DNA of 64,000 nt from Leptolyngbyaceae cyanobacterium RU_5_1 (GTDB taxonomy: Bacteria; Cyanobacteriota; Cyanobacteriia; Leptolyngbyales; Leptolyngbyaceae): NCBI GenBank assembly GCA_012034055.1, contig JAAUSG010000004.1, positions 1 to 64,000 of the forward strand, written 5' to 3'. The stretch's first letter is position 1. The number at the start of each line of letters is the position of its first letter. The notes below the pieces were generated by a model. The model was not told where the DNA came from. It was given only the letters and a program-made list of their open reading frames with translations, and did no database searches. The translations under genes were made by a program, and so were the position numbers. Below, in pieces: positions 25,610-34,116 of the stretch.

Positions 25610-26484
25610 CTGTGGGTGGAGACTTCATTCCTAATGATCCAGCATATTCAGAGCCAGACTACCCTGTGGTCTTTGGGATTCGTCTAACTCCAACGGTGAG
25701 TGGTGTTTTGCTGGCACTCCTTGGGTTGGCGGGTGCTGGAGCGATTTTTGCTTACCTCTTGTCTCCAGAGTGGGAAACCTACCAGCAGTTAAAAGCCAAG
25801 GTGGAGCAGACGGAGGCTGAACTTCAACAGAAGGCGGCGATCGCCCAGCAAATTGAAGCCGCTAAACGGGATTTAGAGAATGCTAGGCGGCAGCGGGGCG
25901 AGGTGTTAACCCTGTTTGCTACCGAGTCGGCGATGGACACCTTGCCGCTGGATCTCAACCGCCAAATTAATGCCCGCAATGCCGATTTGGCAAGACGCAG
26001 AGAGCAACAGCTGGCGAACTGTCCTGCGGTGGTGCGCCAGAACCTACGGGAGTTTGAAGATCGGTTTGGTGAGGTGGCAGCCAAGGCAGAGCTGAAAAAG
26101 TTTGAACGACCCAAGAGTGGGGCCACCGGAGCACCTACCGAAGGTATCATTACAGACGGAGCTTACGGTCCATTAGTTGATAACAAGCTGAAGCGTCAGG
26201 TCTTTACGGTTGAGCTGGCCGGTAACTACGAACAGACGGCAGCGATTTTGGAAAACATCGAACGACTTCAACCCATGCTCGTGTTGAGGGGGTTTGACTC
26301 TGGCTTGACTGACAAGATTAAAAACACCGTATTTTACTCGCTGACAGGAGATCGGCTCTCTCCCTGTCAGATCGATACCAAAATTAACACCAAGTTTTAT
26401 TTAGAAGCGCTGTTGCCGTTGACTGCAGCAGAATCGGCGCAAGCCAGCCAGGCGCAACAAGCTGCGGCTAGCACACCGAAATAG
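25606..26484 (+). CDS. pilO: Type IV pilus inner-membrane protein PilO
   Basis: A 292-residue partner of PilN. It has a short cytoplasmic N-terminus, one membrane helix (VSGVLLALLGLAGAGAIFAY), a coiled coil of about 80 residues (YQQLKAKVEQTEAELQQKAA and on) and a periplasmic alpha/beta domain. The start overlaps the pilN stop by four bases, so the pair is translationally coupled. The last 20 residues are Ala/Gln-rich. No separate pilP is present, as is usual in cyanobacteria. Confidence 0.92.
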   Translation: MTVGGDFIPNDPAYSEPDYPVVFGIRLTPTVSGVLLALLGLAGAGAIFAYLLSPEWETYQQLKAKVEQTEAELQQKAAIAQQIEAAKRDLENARRQRGEVLTLFATESAMDTLPLDLNRQINARNADLARRREQQLANCPAVVRQNLREFEDRFGEVAAKAELKKFERPKSGATGAPTEGIITDGAYGPLVDNKLKRQVFTVELAGNYEQTAAILENIERLQPMLVLRGFDSGLTDKIKNTVFYSLTGDRLSPCQIDTKINTKFYLEALLPLTAAESAQASQAQQAAASTPK

Positions 26485-26524
26485 CATTCACGCTTTAGTT
26501 ACTTAACGATGTGAGGAGGGAACC

Positions 26525-28900
26525 GTGAAACCGGCTCAGGGACTAATTGGAATCTGGATGAGTGGAATAGTGGGCAGTGCAGCTGTATTGATCGGAGCAC
26601 AGCCGACGTCGGCAGCCGCACAGGTGACGGCGGTACGGCTTAATCCTACTGCGGCTGGAGTTAATATTCTGTTGCAAACAAAAGGCAGCGATCGCCCCCA
26701 AGTCTTCTCTGTGAACCGGGGCAAAAGCTGGACGGCTGACATTGTTAACACTCAATTGCAAATTCCAGGTGGCACGTTTCGTCAGACTAACCCCACGCCT
26801 GGAATTGCTTTAATTGAAGTCGTTCCGCTCGATCGCAACAGCGTCCGAGTCACCGTTACTGGCCAATCAGCCGCGCCAGTTGGGCAAGTCAGCCGTGACA
26901 ATGGCAGTTTGCTCTTCAGCCTCAGCCGTTCCAGTGGTAAACAGGCAAAGAACGCTGCTCCAGTCGCTGCCAAGCCATCCGCCAAGGCAGCTCCCCTGCG
27001 CAGTCAAAAACCTGCATCCCAGGCACCTACACTGCCTCCGGTTCCTTCCGTCGCGGCTAAACCGGCTCCCGCGCCTGCTGCTCGGAACTCTCTTCCGGTT
27101 GTTCAACCATCGGCGACTCCAACCACCCGTACACCGTCCGCAGTACCTGCCAATCCATCTGCGATCGCTCAAAACGTACCCAGTCCAATGCCCCCCTTTA
27201 AAGGGGGAACACCCCTGGTTCAAAATCCAGAAGTCAGGATTGAAGGAGGGACTCAGGTTCCTGTCCCGACCCCGCCTGTAGTTCCTAATCCGCTGCCAAG
27301 GGCTGTTGCACCGCCCGTTGGAGATATTGCGGTTGGTCAAATCGATGCCTCTCCTAGCTTCATTGACCTGGCGACAGCCGAGCGAGTGCCCCGCTTAGTT
27401 CTGCGCGACGCCTCCTCGCGTGAAGTTCTCTCCCTACTAGCTCGGTCAGCTGGTCTCAACATCGTCTTCACCGCTGACCAGTCCGGCCCACCGGGACAAC
27501 AGCAGCAACAACAGCAACCCGGACAAGCTCCGCTCAGCGATGGCCCCAGAGTCACGCTAGATATTGAAAATGAGCCGGTCCAGAATGTGTTCAACTACGT
27601 GCTGCAAATTGCCGGACTGGAAGCCAATCGTCGCGGAAATACTGTCTTTGTCGGACCCAGGCTACCCAACTCTGCTCGCAATCTGGTATCTCGTAGCCTG
27701 CGTCTGAATCAAATCCCCATTACAGGAGCGCTCAACTTCCTGGTTGCTCTGGGGGCAGAAGCCGCTGTCAGCCGCGAGCGTCAGGTGGTTAGCTTGACCG
27801 CAATTCCAGTCACCCAGCTACAAGGAGCGGCGCAGCAAACCGCTGGTACCCAAGCGTTAACAACGACTGAAACACGGGTAGAAGTCCAGCGAGTAAACTT
27901 CTTAGATTCCATTCCACTGTTGCGCGGCTTGCAGGTGGCTGGCGATGAACGCACTAACACAATTACGATCACAGGTGAATCTCGCAAGGTAGACATTGCG
28001 ATCGCGCAGCTGACTCAGCTTGATGTCCGCCGACGTCAGGTGGCTGTCAATGTGCGAGTCATTGATGTTGACCTGCGGGCACTGGATGCGCTTGGCACGA
28101 GCTTCTCCTTTGGCGTTGGCGATACTCAAGTTGTCAGCGAGGGAGGAATCGGGTTAGTCAACATCGGTCGGCGTGCTCCATCAAGCTCAGGAATCTCAGC
28201 CAATTTTACAAATAATACTGTTGGTGCCAGTATCCAAACACCGAATAGCGGAAATCTAATCAGCAATTTTGCCAGAGGCTTCTTTCTACAGTTACAGGCC
28301 GCCGTTACTAACGGAAACGCCAAAATTCTTACCGATCCGACCCTGGTCATTCAGGAAGGTCAGACCGCTCAAGTGAGGCTAACCGAAGAGGTTGTAACGA
28401 ATGTTCGGCAACAGGTTACCGCAACCGAAAATTCTTCTCAGATCACGGTTGAAGTTGAAAAAGCTGCGGCGGGCTTAATCCTGCCGGTTAGGGTTGAACG
28501 GATTGATGACAATGGATTCATTGCGCTTTCGGTCGCTCCCTCCATTGCTCGTCCAGCCAGTCAGTTTCAGGTTAATTTTGGAGATTCAAGTAACATCATT
28601 ACGTTGTTGAATGAGCGACGGGTTGAATCAGGGCAGTTCCGCCTTAGAGATGGTCAAACGCTTGTGCTGGCAGGGATTATTCAGGACGAAGATCGTTCCG
28701 AAGTCACCAAAATTCCAATTCTGGGAGATATCCCAATTTTGGGAGCACTGTTCCGTAGAACGCAGCGATCGAACCAACGGCGAGAGGTGATTGTGCTGGT
28801 CACGCCGCGAGTTTTAGATGACACTGATCGCAGCGCTTTTGGCTATAGTTACACCCCCGGATCTGAAATCAATAAAGTGCTTGAGCGAAATCAGAGATAA
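26525..28900 (+). CDS. pilQ: Type IV pilus secretin PilQ
   Basis: A 791-residue outer-membrane secretin. It has a signal peptide (IGAQPTSAAAQ), an AMIN domain at about 35-135 that binds peptidoglycan, a Pro/Ala-rich linker (about 140-280) with a GGTPLVQNP insertion encoded over a perfect CCCCCTTTAAAGGGGG palindrome (27191-27206), secretin N domains (about 285-520) and the secretin pore domain ending GDIPILGALFRRTQRSNQRR and VIVLVTPRVLDDT. The start is a GTG at 26525, fixed by a strong Shine-Dalgarno GAGGAGGG at 26513-26520. It is the last gene of the operon. Confidence 0.95.
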   Translation: MKPAQGLIGIWMSGIVGSAAVLIGAQPTSAAAQVTAVRLNPTAAGVNILLQTKGSDRPQVFSVNRGKSWTADIVNTQLQIPGGTFRQTNPTPGIALIEVVPLDRNSVRVTVTGQSAAPVGQVSRDNGSLLFSLSRSSGKQAKNAAPVAAKPSAKAAPLRSQKPASQAPTLPPVPSVAAKPAPAPAARNSLPVVQPSATPTTRTPSAVPANPSAIAQNVPSPMPPFKGGTPLVQNPEVRIEGGTQVPVPTPPVVPNPLPRAVAPPVGDIAVGQIDASPSFIDLATAERVPRLVLRDASSREVLSLLARSAGLNIVFTADQSGPPGQQQQQQQPGQAPLSDGPRVTLDIENEPVQNVFNYVLQIAGLEANRRGNTVFVGPRLPNSARNLVSRSLRLNQIPITGALNFLVALGAEAAVSRERQVVSLTAIPVTQLQGAAQQTAGTQALTTTETRVEVQRVNFLDSIPLLRGLQVAGDERTNTITITGESRKVDIAIAQLTQLDVRRRQVAVNVRVIDVDLRALDALGTSFSFGVGDTQVVSEGGIGLVNIGRRAPSSSGISANFTNNTVGASIQTPNSGNLISNFARGFFLQLQAAVTNGNAKILTDPTLVIQEGQTAQVRLTEEVVTNVRQQVTATENSSQITVEVEKAAAGLILPVRVERIDDNGFIALSVAPSIARPASQFQVNFGDSSNIITLLNERRVESGQFRLRDGQTLVLAGIIQDEDRSEVTKIPILGDIPILGALFRRTQRSNQRREVIVLVTPRVLDDTDRSAFGYSYTPGSEINKVLERNQR

Positions 28901-28934
28901 TGGTTTGGAATTTACACAAATCGGTGATTGGTCG

Positions 28935-28994
28935 TTAGGTGATTTCTGAGAAAGATTATACTCTTGTAGGGACGAACGGCCGTTCTCCCTACAA
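28935..28994. repeat. Hairpin with a CTAAGG-family left end (copy C)
   Basis: The left end TTAGGTGATTTCTGAGAAA matches copies A and B. A perfect palindrome with arms TTGTAGGGA and TCCCTACAA (28964-28994) follows. There is no T-run, so it is not a typical terminator, though it may stop pilQ transcripts. Confidence 0.6.
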
Positions 28995-29087
28995 CACAAA
29001 TTGGTTGTTTCAGAGCGGGATTAAACAGCCAACAGCCTTACTTGATAACCCATTACTATTCCATTAATAGTCTTACGCCGCCGCTTA

Positions 29088-30269
29088 CTAGCCTTCTGAA
29101 TCACCAGGAACGGCTGGGGCGATGTAGGCATCCAGTGCAGCCGTAATAGCTTGCTTTACTGTTGTGCTAACAGTGCTTTGAGCCTTGTCCTCAAAAGGGC
29201 GACTTAGGATGGGATCGTTGTCCGGATGTGGCTGCTTTGTTTCAACATTCATTGATCTAGTAGCTTGAAATTTAACTATCTCTATCAGGTTTGTACTTTG
29301 CTGCCAGTAATCTGCCAAATCTTCAGGTGTAATTTGCAACTTTTCACAATATTCGGCTTCTAAAGCAGCCAGGTGAGTTTCGTATAACTCCCTGACCTGA
29401 TTTTCAAGCTCTGCTGTATTGATCTCAATAGGAGCAGTGAACCGAATCATGAACCCATTGTTGGGATGATTCTCAAGGGCTTGAATCATGATGCTTTGCG
29501 CACTGTATACAAGTTGCAGATCTTGAAGCGATCGCACAAAAGCTTGCCAGTCAATACCTTTGTTAAAACTCAACTCAACAACTGTTGAAGTTTTTGCGAA
29601 GTCATCCTCTAAGGAGGACGACTCTATCGGGTTACTTTCTAGATCATCACAAATTGCGCCATCAAACTTAGTCTCACTGTTGATACTCCAATCCTTTAAA
29701 CAGGCTGTAGTGAGTACTGCCTGGGTGAAGTTAGTTCCTAGAGCTTGAGCTTTGAGTAAGTTAGCACTGGTCAGATCAGCTCCGGTCAGGTTGGACTGAT
29801 TTAGATTTGCCCCAGTCAAGTTGGCACCGCTGAGGTTTGCCTCGGTCAGATCAGCGCCACTCAAATCTGCCAGGCTGAGGTCAGCATTCCGGAGGTCAGC
29901 TTTGATGAAAGTAGCCTGACTGAGGTTCGTCTGACTCAGATCAACCAGCACCAGGTTCGCTTGACTCAGGTTCGCTTGACTGAGATCGGTCCACTTGAGG
30001 TTGGACTGACTCAGATTTGCCTGACTCAGATTTGCCCACTTAAGGTTAGTTTGACTGAAAGTCGCCCACTTAAGGTTAGCCTGACTCAGATTTGCCCACT
30101 TGAGGTTGGACTGACTCAGGTTTACTCGCTCGAAATCGGCTAAACTGAGATTTACTGAGCTGAGATTTGCTCCAGTGAGGTCAGGTCTTAACTCAGGATC
30201 GTTTCTCCGCCATTGATTCCAGGCATCTACCCCTTGTCTAATCAGAGCAAGATGTTCTTCGTTTGCCAT
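29088..30269 (-). CDS. Pentapeptide-repeat protein with a C-terminal domain
   Basis: A 393-residue protein. Residues 1-25 hold the segment IRQGVDAWNQWRR common in cyanobacterial members. About 30 pentapeptides follow (A(D/N)LSx type, with a run of NLSQANLKWA variants), which should form a right-handed quadrilateral beta-helix. The C-terminal 170 residues (from about 210) carry a conserved region around FNKGIDWQAFVRSLQDLQLV and an acidic tail. No signal peptide is visible. Function is unknown. The gene lies just downstream of the actin-like operon, separated by a 73-bp repeat. Confidence 0.85.
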   Translation of the reverse strand: MANEEHLALIRQGVDAWNQWRRNDPELRPDLTGANLSSVNLSLADFERVNLSQSNLKWANLSQANLKWATFSQTNLKWANLSQANLSQSNLKWTDLSQANLSQANLVLVDLSQTNLSQATFIKADLRNADLSLADLSGADLTEANLSGANLTGANLNQSNLTGADLTSANLLKAQALGTNFTQAVLTTACLKDWSINSETKFDGAICDDLESNPIESSSLEDDFAKTSTVVELSFNKGIDWQAFVRSLQDLQLVYSAQSIMIQALENHPNNGFMIRFTAPIEINTAELENQVRELYETHLAALEAEYCEKLQITPEDLADYWQQSTNLIEIVKFQATRSMNVETKQPHPDNDPILSRPFEDKAQSTVSTTVKQAITAALDAYIAPAVPGDSEG

Positions 30270-30307
30270 TGCGCCGCCTTTCAGCTAATCTCACGAGAGT
30301 TTCATAC

Positions 30308-30380
30308 TAAACCTTGTCCACGTCCAGACCTGGAGTTTTTCTGAAGGGAACACTACAGATTCCAAGCTGGACGTAGTTTA
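30308..30380 (-). repeat. 73-bp dispersed repeat, copy 3
   Basis: Inverse orientation: it begins TAAACCTTGTCCACGTCC and ends AAGCTGGACGTAGTTTA. Its last three bases are the stop codon of the 124-residue gene. Confidence 0.9.
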
Positions 30381-30752
30381 GATTGGCGATCGCACCCTTG
30401 CCAGACTTCGTTGCTGTCTACGTTGAATTTGATGGCTTGCTTGCACAACCGTTCCCCTAGCGTACTGGCTCATGGCAAAAACAGGTATCTGCTTCACATG
30501 AACCTGATACTGAACATAGGGACCCTGGTGCAACATATAAACGGACTCTTTTGGGGCTATTCCAGCTTTAAGAGCTGCTGCTGCCACTGCTTCATCAAGT
30601 TTGATCGCAGCCCAATCATTTTCAGCAAAGCGTTGATAGAGTGTTCGGTAATCTAGGTCGGCTTCTCCAATCACTTGCCTGGCTTGGATTAGATACTGCT
30701 GCCGCGCCTCACGGCCCAACTCTTTGGCCGGTTCTTTTGGATCAAGCGTCAT
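30378..30752 (-). CDS. Hypothetical protein, third gene of the actin-like operon
   Basis: A 124-residue, mainly helical protein that I do not recognise. It starts with a charged region (DPKEPAKELGREARQQYLIQ), has a helical core (LDYRTLYQRFAENDWAAIKL) with an Ala-rich helix, and ends in a strongly basic tail (QIQRRQQRSLARVRSPI). The basic tail could bind nucleic acid. The stop codon is supplied by the end of a 73-bp repeat, so the C-terminus may have been trimmed by its insertion. It starts 12 bp after the preceding gene, clearly in the same operon. Confidence 0.7.
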   Translation of the reverse strand: MTLDPKEPAKELGREARQQYLIQARQVIGEADLDYRTLYQRFAENDWAAIKLDEAVAAAALKAGIAPKESVYMLHQGPYVQYQVHVKQIPVFAMSQYARGTVVQASHQIQRRQQRSLARVRSPI

Positions 30753-30764
30753 CGTAGTAAGCGG

Positions 30765-31277
30765 TTAGGCTGCCGCCTCAGCGCTGCTGCACAAATCCCC
30801 TAGTAGTGCATCTATATCGCAATTAATTTCCTCATTGATGTCCATATCGGTTGGCGGCAGCACGTTGGGAATTGTGTCTACGGATGATAGACCTGGAATT
30901 TCTGGATGCACTCTGACCAACTCGGCTATCAGTAGCTCTGATAGCATTTGCTTAATTTCAGTTTTGACATCATGGGCGATCGCGGCAGGACGTTCAATTC
31001 CAAACGTGCTACACAGCAGGTCGATTTGGCGGCAGAGCGCTTCCACCGCATCTCGTGCGATCGTCTGAAGTTCGTCCTCACTCACGTCTGCTTGGGCTTG
31101 ATAGGCAAAGGGCTTGTAGAACGCCACGATCGCATCGACCCCTTTGCGTTTCCCCTCTCGGCTACTAAAGTGCTGGTCTTTCAGCAAATACTGAAAGACA
31201 CACCCGACCACCGAATCCGAATCAGCATTAAAGGCAAACTGAATTCGTTGACGAACCGCTTCCTGTTTGGTAGCCAT
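30765..31277 (-). CDS. Hypothetical protein, second gene of the actin-like operon (ParR-like position)
   Basis: A 170-residue protein with no family I can name. The N-terminal 60 residues are basic and amphipathic (MATKQEAVRQRIQFAFNADS, SSREGKRKGVDAIVAFYKPF). A helical middle with two Cys (ALCRQIDLLCSTFG) and a long acidic C-terminus (MDINEEINCDIDALLGD) follow. The gene starts 14 bp after the ParM-like gene. In ParMRC plasmid systems the second gene is the DNA-binding adaptor ParR, so that role is a reasonable guess from position and the basic N-terminus only; I see no ribbon-helix-helix signature. Confidence 0.7.
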   Translation of the reverse strand: MATKQEAVRQRIQFAFNADSDSVVGCVFQYLLKDQHFSSREGKRKGVDAIVAFYKPFAYQAQADVSEDELQTIARDAVEALCRQIDLLCSTFGIERPAAIAHDVKTEIKQMLSELLIAELVRVHPEIPGLSSVDTIPNVLPPTDMDINEEINCDIDALLGDLCSSAEAAA

Positions 31278-31291
31278 TGCACCGACCTGAA

Positions 31292-32413
31292 TTAAGCTAA
31301 GACTTCAGTATACTTGCTCACTACTCCCTGAAATAAACCATAGCAATCTGCCATGCGCATCACCAGGGATGGATTATCTGCGGCATCGGGTAGTTCGTTC
31401 ACTACATCTTCTAATTTCTCTTGCCGTCCATCCGCAAATATCACCTGTTCAGTCAGCCGCAGCCCATCAAAGTATTGTTTGATAGTTTGGAACATCACAT
31501 AAGCCGCTCCACCGCTAATCAGAATATCGGCAGGCCCGTCTAGTTGCCCTAACAGATTATCTTGTAGATAAAGTTTAGCGGCCTTCCAGTAAGCTTGCCT
31601 GACCGCCTCAGCCGCCCCTGTAAAATCATACAGTTCTCCTCTAGCCTGGGAGATTTGCGTTGTCTTTCCGGTTGCCAGTGCGGCCATTAATGCCGGGTAA
31701 TCGGCAGGGGTTACCCCACAGCTCCGTGACACCCTCTCAAACACAGGCCAGAATCCGGGTCCATCTGAATTGGACTTAGCACTCTTCAGGCTGCCCTGTT
31801 CAAAACACAGCACCGACAAGTTGCGATGACCCAGCATCAGAATGAAGGTTCGTCGCTGGCTGATCGAAATTCCCATTCCATCGAGCTGTGCCATCCGATT
31901 CAGATAGAGACCAAACCCCTCTGGACAGAACTTGAGGTTCGCCCGAACCTGTTGAGCCATTCCCCGAAACCGGAAGCTTTGAGAAATCTGAGCGAGTTTC
32001 GCCGCAATCTCATCTTTCGTGCTCATTTCCGTGAGCGGTAGTGACATCCAGATGACTGCCTCATACTGGCTGGGCAGCCGTTCTCGCTCTGCAATCACGC
32101 CTAAGGCGGCAATGATTTTATAAACTGCCAGATTCGCCTTGTTTTCAGCGAAGCTATTCCCTTCGATAAAGGTCTTCGCTGCATCTCCGACGAGAATCAC
32201 CTCGTTGCCCACTTGTAACCAGGAATGATCTTGAGGTCGCCCTCCGGCATTCAGGGTCGATATGGCTAACGTTGTCAATCCATCGGCTACCCCCGATCCC
32301 ATCCAGAGGGGTTGTTTTTGTCCTTCCCGAACTCGGTAGAAGAACTTGGAACCAGACGTGCCAAGATCTCCAGCCAAATAAAGGACTGAGTTGGCAATTG
32401 TTGCCTGAGTCAT
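31292..32413 (-). CDS. ParM/StbA-like actin-family protein
   Basis: A 373-residue actin-fold ATPase. The phosphate-1 loop is AGDLGTSGSKFF (residues about 14-25), the phosphate-2 region is the divergent LMLGHRNLSVLCF (about 200) and the adenosine motif is ILISGGAAYVM (about 305). The spacing fits bacterial actins of the ParM/Alp group rather than MreB or FtsA. Such proteins form filaments that move DNA. Chromosomal relatives in cyanobacteria have been linked to cell shape. The gene heads a tight three-gene operon (14- and 12-bp gaps) and has paired GGTTA repeats in its upstream region. No plasmid replication gene is nearby. Confidence 0.8.
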   Translation of the reverse strand: MTQATIANSVLYLAGDLGTSGSKFFYRVREGQKQPLWMGSGVADGLTTLAISTLNAGGRPQDHSWLQVGNEVILVGDAAKTFIEGNSFAENKANLAVYKIIAALGVIAERERLPSQYEAVIWMSLPLTEMSTKDEIAAKLAQISQSFRFRGMAQQVRANLKFCPEGFGLYLNRMAQLDGMGISISQRRTFILMLGHRNLSVLCFEQGSLKSAKSNSDGPGFWPVFERVSRSCGVTPADYPALMAALATGKTTQISQARGELYDFTGAAEAVRQAYWKAAKLYLQDNLLGQLDGPADILISGGAAYVMFQTIKQYFDGLRLTEQVIFADGRQEKLEDVVNELPDAADNPSLVMRMADCYGLFQGVVSKYTEVLA

Positions 32414-32453
32414 GAGTATTGAGGAAAACGCTACAGCCTTTACTCTATGAAAT

Positions 32454-32533
32454 TTGGTTAGAAATGGTTAGAGAATAGTGCTCTTCTTCGTAAAGTCTTT
32501 AAATACGATGCCACTTTGGTTAAATATGGTTAG
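32454..32533. promoter_or_regulatory. Paired GGTTA direct repeats upstream of the actin-like operon
   Basis: Two copies of a pattern TTTGGTTAnAnATGGTTAG occur: GGTTA at 32456 and 32466, and at 32518 and 32528. Within each pair the repeats are exactly 10 bp apart, one helical turn; the pairs are 62 bp apart. This layout suits an operator or a parC-like centromere. It is 40-120 bp before the start of the ParM-like gene. Confidence 0.5.
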
Positions 32534-32730
32534 CGATCGCGTAAATTAGGGAATATCAGTGCCCAAATTGTTTTATCCTGCAGTCTGGGGGTGCTCTTAC
32601 TCAAAACCGCAAAGATTGCGATAACTCGGACAACTCTATAGCTTTGGAGCTTTGGTGGTCGATCGCTCAAAACCATTTCCAAAAGACCAGTCTGAGTCTA
32701 GTTAATTATTTCGAGCCTAATTTTTTTGGA

Positions 32731-32803
32731 TAAACCATGTTCAGCTCGAAATCTGTAGCCTTCCCTTCAGAAAAACGCCAGGTCTGCATGTGGACAAAGT
32801 TTA
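32731..32803 (+). repeat. 73-bp dispersed repeat, copy 4
   Basis: It begins TAAACCATGTTCAGCTCG and ends CATGTGGACAAAGTTTA. With copy 5 it forms a direct pair in the 660-bp gap between the actin-like operon and the membrane pentapeptide gene; apart from these and the GGTTA repeats I see nothing in that gap. Confidence 0.9.
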
Positions 32804-32882
32804 AATCGGACAAGTAACCATGCTTCACCTTTGGGTAAGGACGCTGTACAAATTCTTCAAGCTTTTTGAGCAAAATCAGGAA

Positions 32883-32955
32883 TAAACCACGTCCAACTCG
32901 GAATCTGTAGCGTTTCCTTAAGAAAAACTTCAGGTCTAGATATGAACAAGGTTTA
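32883..32955 (+). repeat. 73-bp dispersed repeat, copy 5
   Basis: It begins TAAACCACGTCCAACTCGG and ends TATGAACAAGGTTTA, in the same direction as copy 4, 80 bp after it. It is the most diverged copy at the right end. Confidence 0.9.
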
Positions 32956-33073
32956 ACTACAGGATTGGTTCTTACAGAATGGGTTTGGGTGCTGCTGCTG
33001 CAGGTTTCAACATCAAAGATGCAACTGAATCTGTTAGTCTTTTGCCAACTACTGACAGAAAAGATAGGCAACC

Positions 33074-34096
33074 ATGAACAGCTCAGCGAAGACTAAATCG
33101 TCCCCACAGCATTTACTTCTATTAAGTTTATGGACTGGGTTGACGCTTCTATTTTTATATATTGGACTGCTACATAATGAGCTACCGAATAATGAGCTAC
33201 CGAGGAATGAATTTGAGAAGGATAAACCCATAAAGCAAATCTCATTGTTTTGGTCAGGAATCAGTAGTTTTCTGGTTTTTAAGATGGCTTATAAACTGGC
33301 TAAACGTAAGATTAAACACGAAATTCAGTATGAGGCTGAACAAGAGATTCAGCACCAGATTCAACATGAAACTCAACATGAAACTCAACATGAAACTCAA
33401 CATGAAACTCAACATGAAACTCAGTATGAAATTGAACATGAAACACAACACGAAATTCAATACGAACCAATAGCTCCTATCGAGCAGGTTTCGCAGCTCC
33501 TGTCGAGCAAGAGTATCCTAGATCGTCAAGCAGGAATTACACTTCTACAAGAGCTAATCAGTGATGGCGAAGATTTGACGGGACTGCATTTATCTGAGCT
33601 GAACTTAACCAGGGTTAATTTAGCGGGAGCCAGTTTATTTGGCACTGATTTAAGCAATACTGACTTGAGTGGTGCTGATTTGAGTGGTGCTGATTTGAGT
33701 GGTGCGATTCTTAGTAGCGCTAATCTTGATAGTGCTAACTTGAGTGAGGCTGATTTAAGTGAAGCCAAACTGAATGATGCGAATCTCCATAGAGCTAATC
33801 TTGGTAATGCCAAACTCAGGCAATCTGATCTGAGTGGTGCAAATTTGGACGGGGCAAATTTGGACGGGGCTAACCTGAATGGTGCCAATCTTTATGAAAC
33901 TAACCTGAATAATGCCAATCTAATTGGGGCTAGTCTTCTTGATATCAATTTCTGTAAAACTAACCTCAGAAAAGCAAATCTTTGGAAGGCATTTCTGGAT
34001 AGAGACAGCCTCAGTGAAGCATTTTTGGGCGGTACTACGATGCCTAACGGCGAACTTGTAAACGGAAGCCGTTCAGACGAATTGAGTGACGAGTAG
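33074..34096 (+). CDS. Membrane-anchored pentapeptide-repeat protein with an HETQ tandem repeat
   Basis: A 340-residue protein. Two membrane segments (HLLLLSLWTGLTLLFLYIGL and SLFWSGISSFLVFKMAYKLA) form a hairpin. A low-complexity region of about 45 residues follows, built of HETQ/YEIE-type tetrapeptides (12-bp DNA units CATGAAACTCAA at about 33366-33420), which should be helical. A short linker with GITLLQELISDGEDLTGLHL leads into about 25 pentapeptides (A(D/N)LSG type). It would display a beta-helix from the membrane through a rod. Function is unknown. Confidence 0.85.
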   Translation: MNSSAKTKSSPQHLLLLSLWTGLTLLFLYIGLLHNELPNNELPRNEFEKDKPIKQISLFWSGISSFLVFKMAYKLAKRKIKHEIQYEAEQEIQHQIQHETQHETQHETQHETQHETQYEIEHETQHEIQYEPIAPIEQVSQLLSSKSILDRQAGITLLQELISDGEDLTGLHLSELNLTRVNLAGASLFGTDLSNTDLSGADLSGADLSGAILSSANLDSANLSEADLSEAKLNDANLHRANLGNAKLRQSDLSGANLDGANLDGANLNGANLYETNLNNANLIGASLLDINFCKTNLRKANLWKAFLDRDSLSEAFLGGTTMPNGELVNGSRSDELSDE

Positions 34097-34116
34097 TACA
34101 GTGTCTACTCAAATCT

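Noticed and set aside
28964-28994. Terminator of pilQ
   Set aside because: The palindrome lacks a T-run and shares its flank with a dispersed repeat, so I list it as a repeat; a role in termination remains possible.
29961-30143. Plus-strand low-complexity frame opposite the pentapeptide gene
   Set aside because: It mirrors the repeated pentapeptide codons and is not a gene.
32706-33071. A 121-residue minus-strand frame in the actin-pentapeptide gap
   Set aside because: It is a translation of two 73-bp repeats plus non-coding sequence.
33360-33465. Array of near-identical 12-bp units, CRISPR-like at first sight
   Set aside because: Units are contiguous without spacers and lie in frame inside a coding sequence (HETQ repeats).
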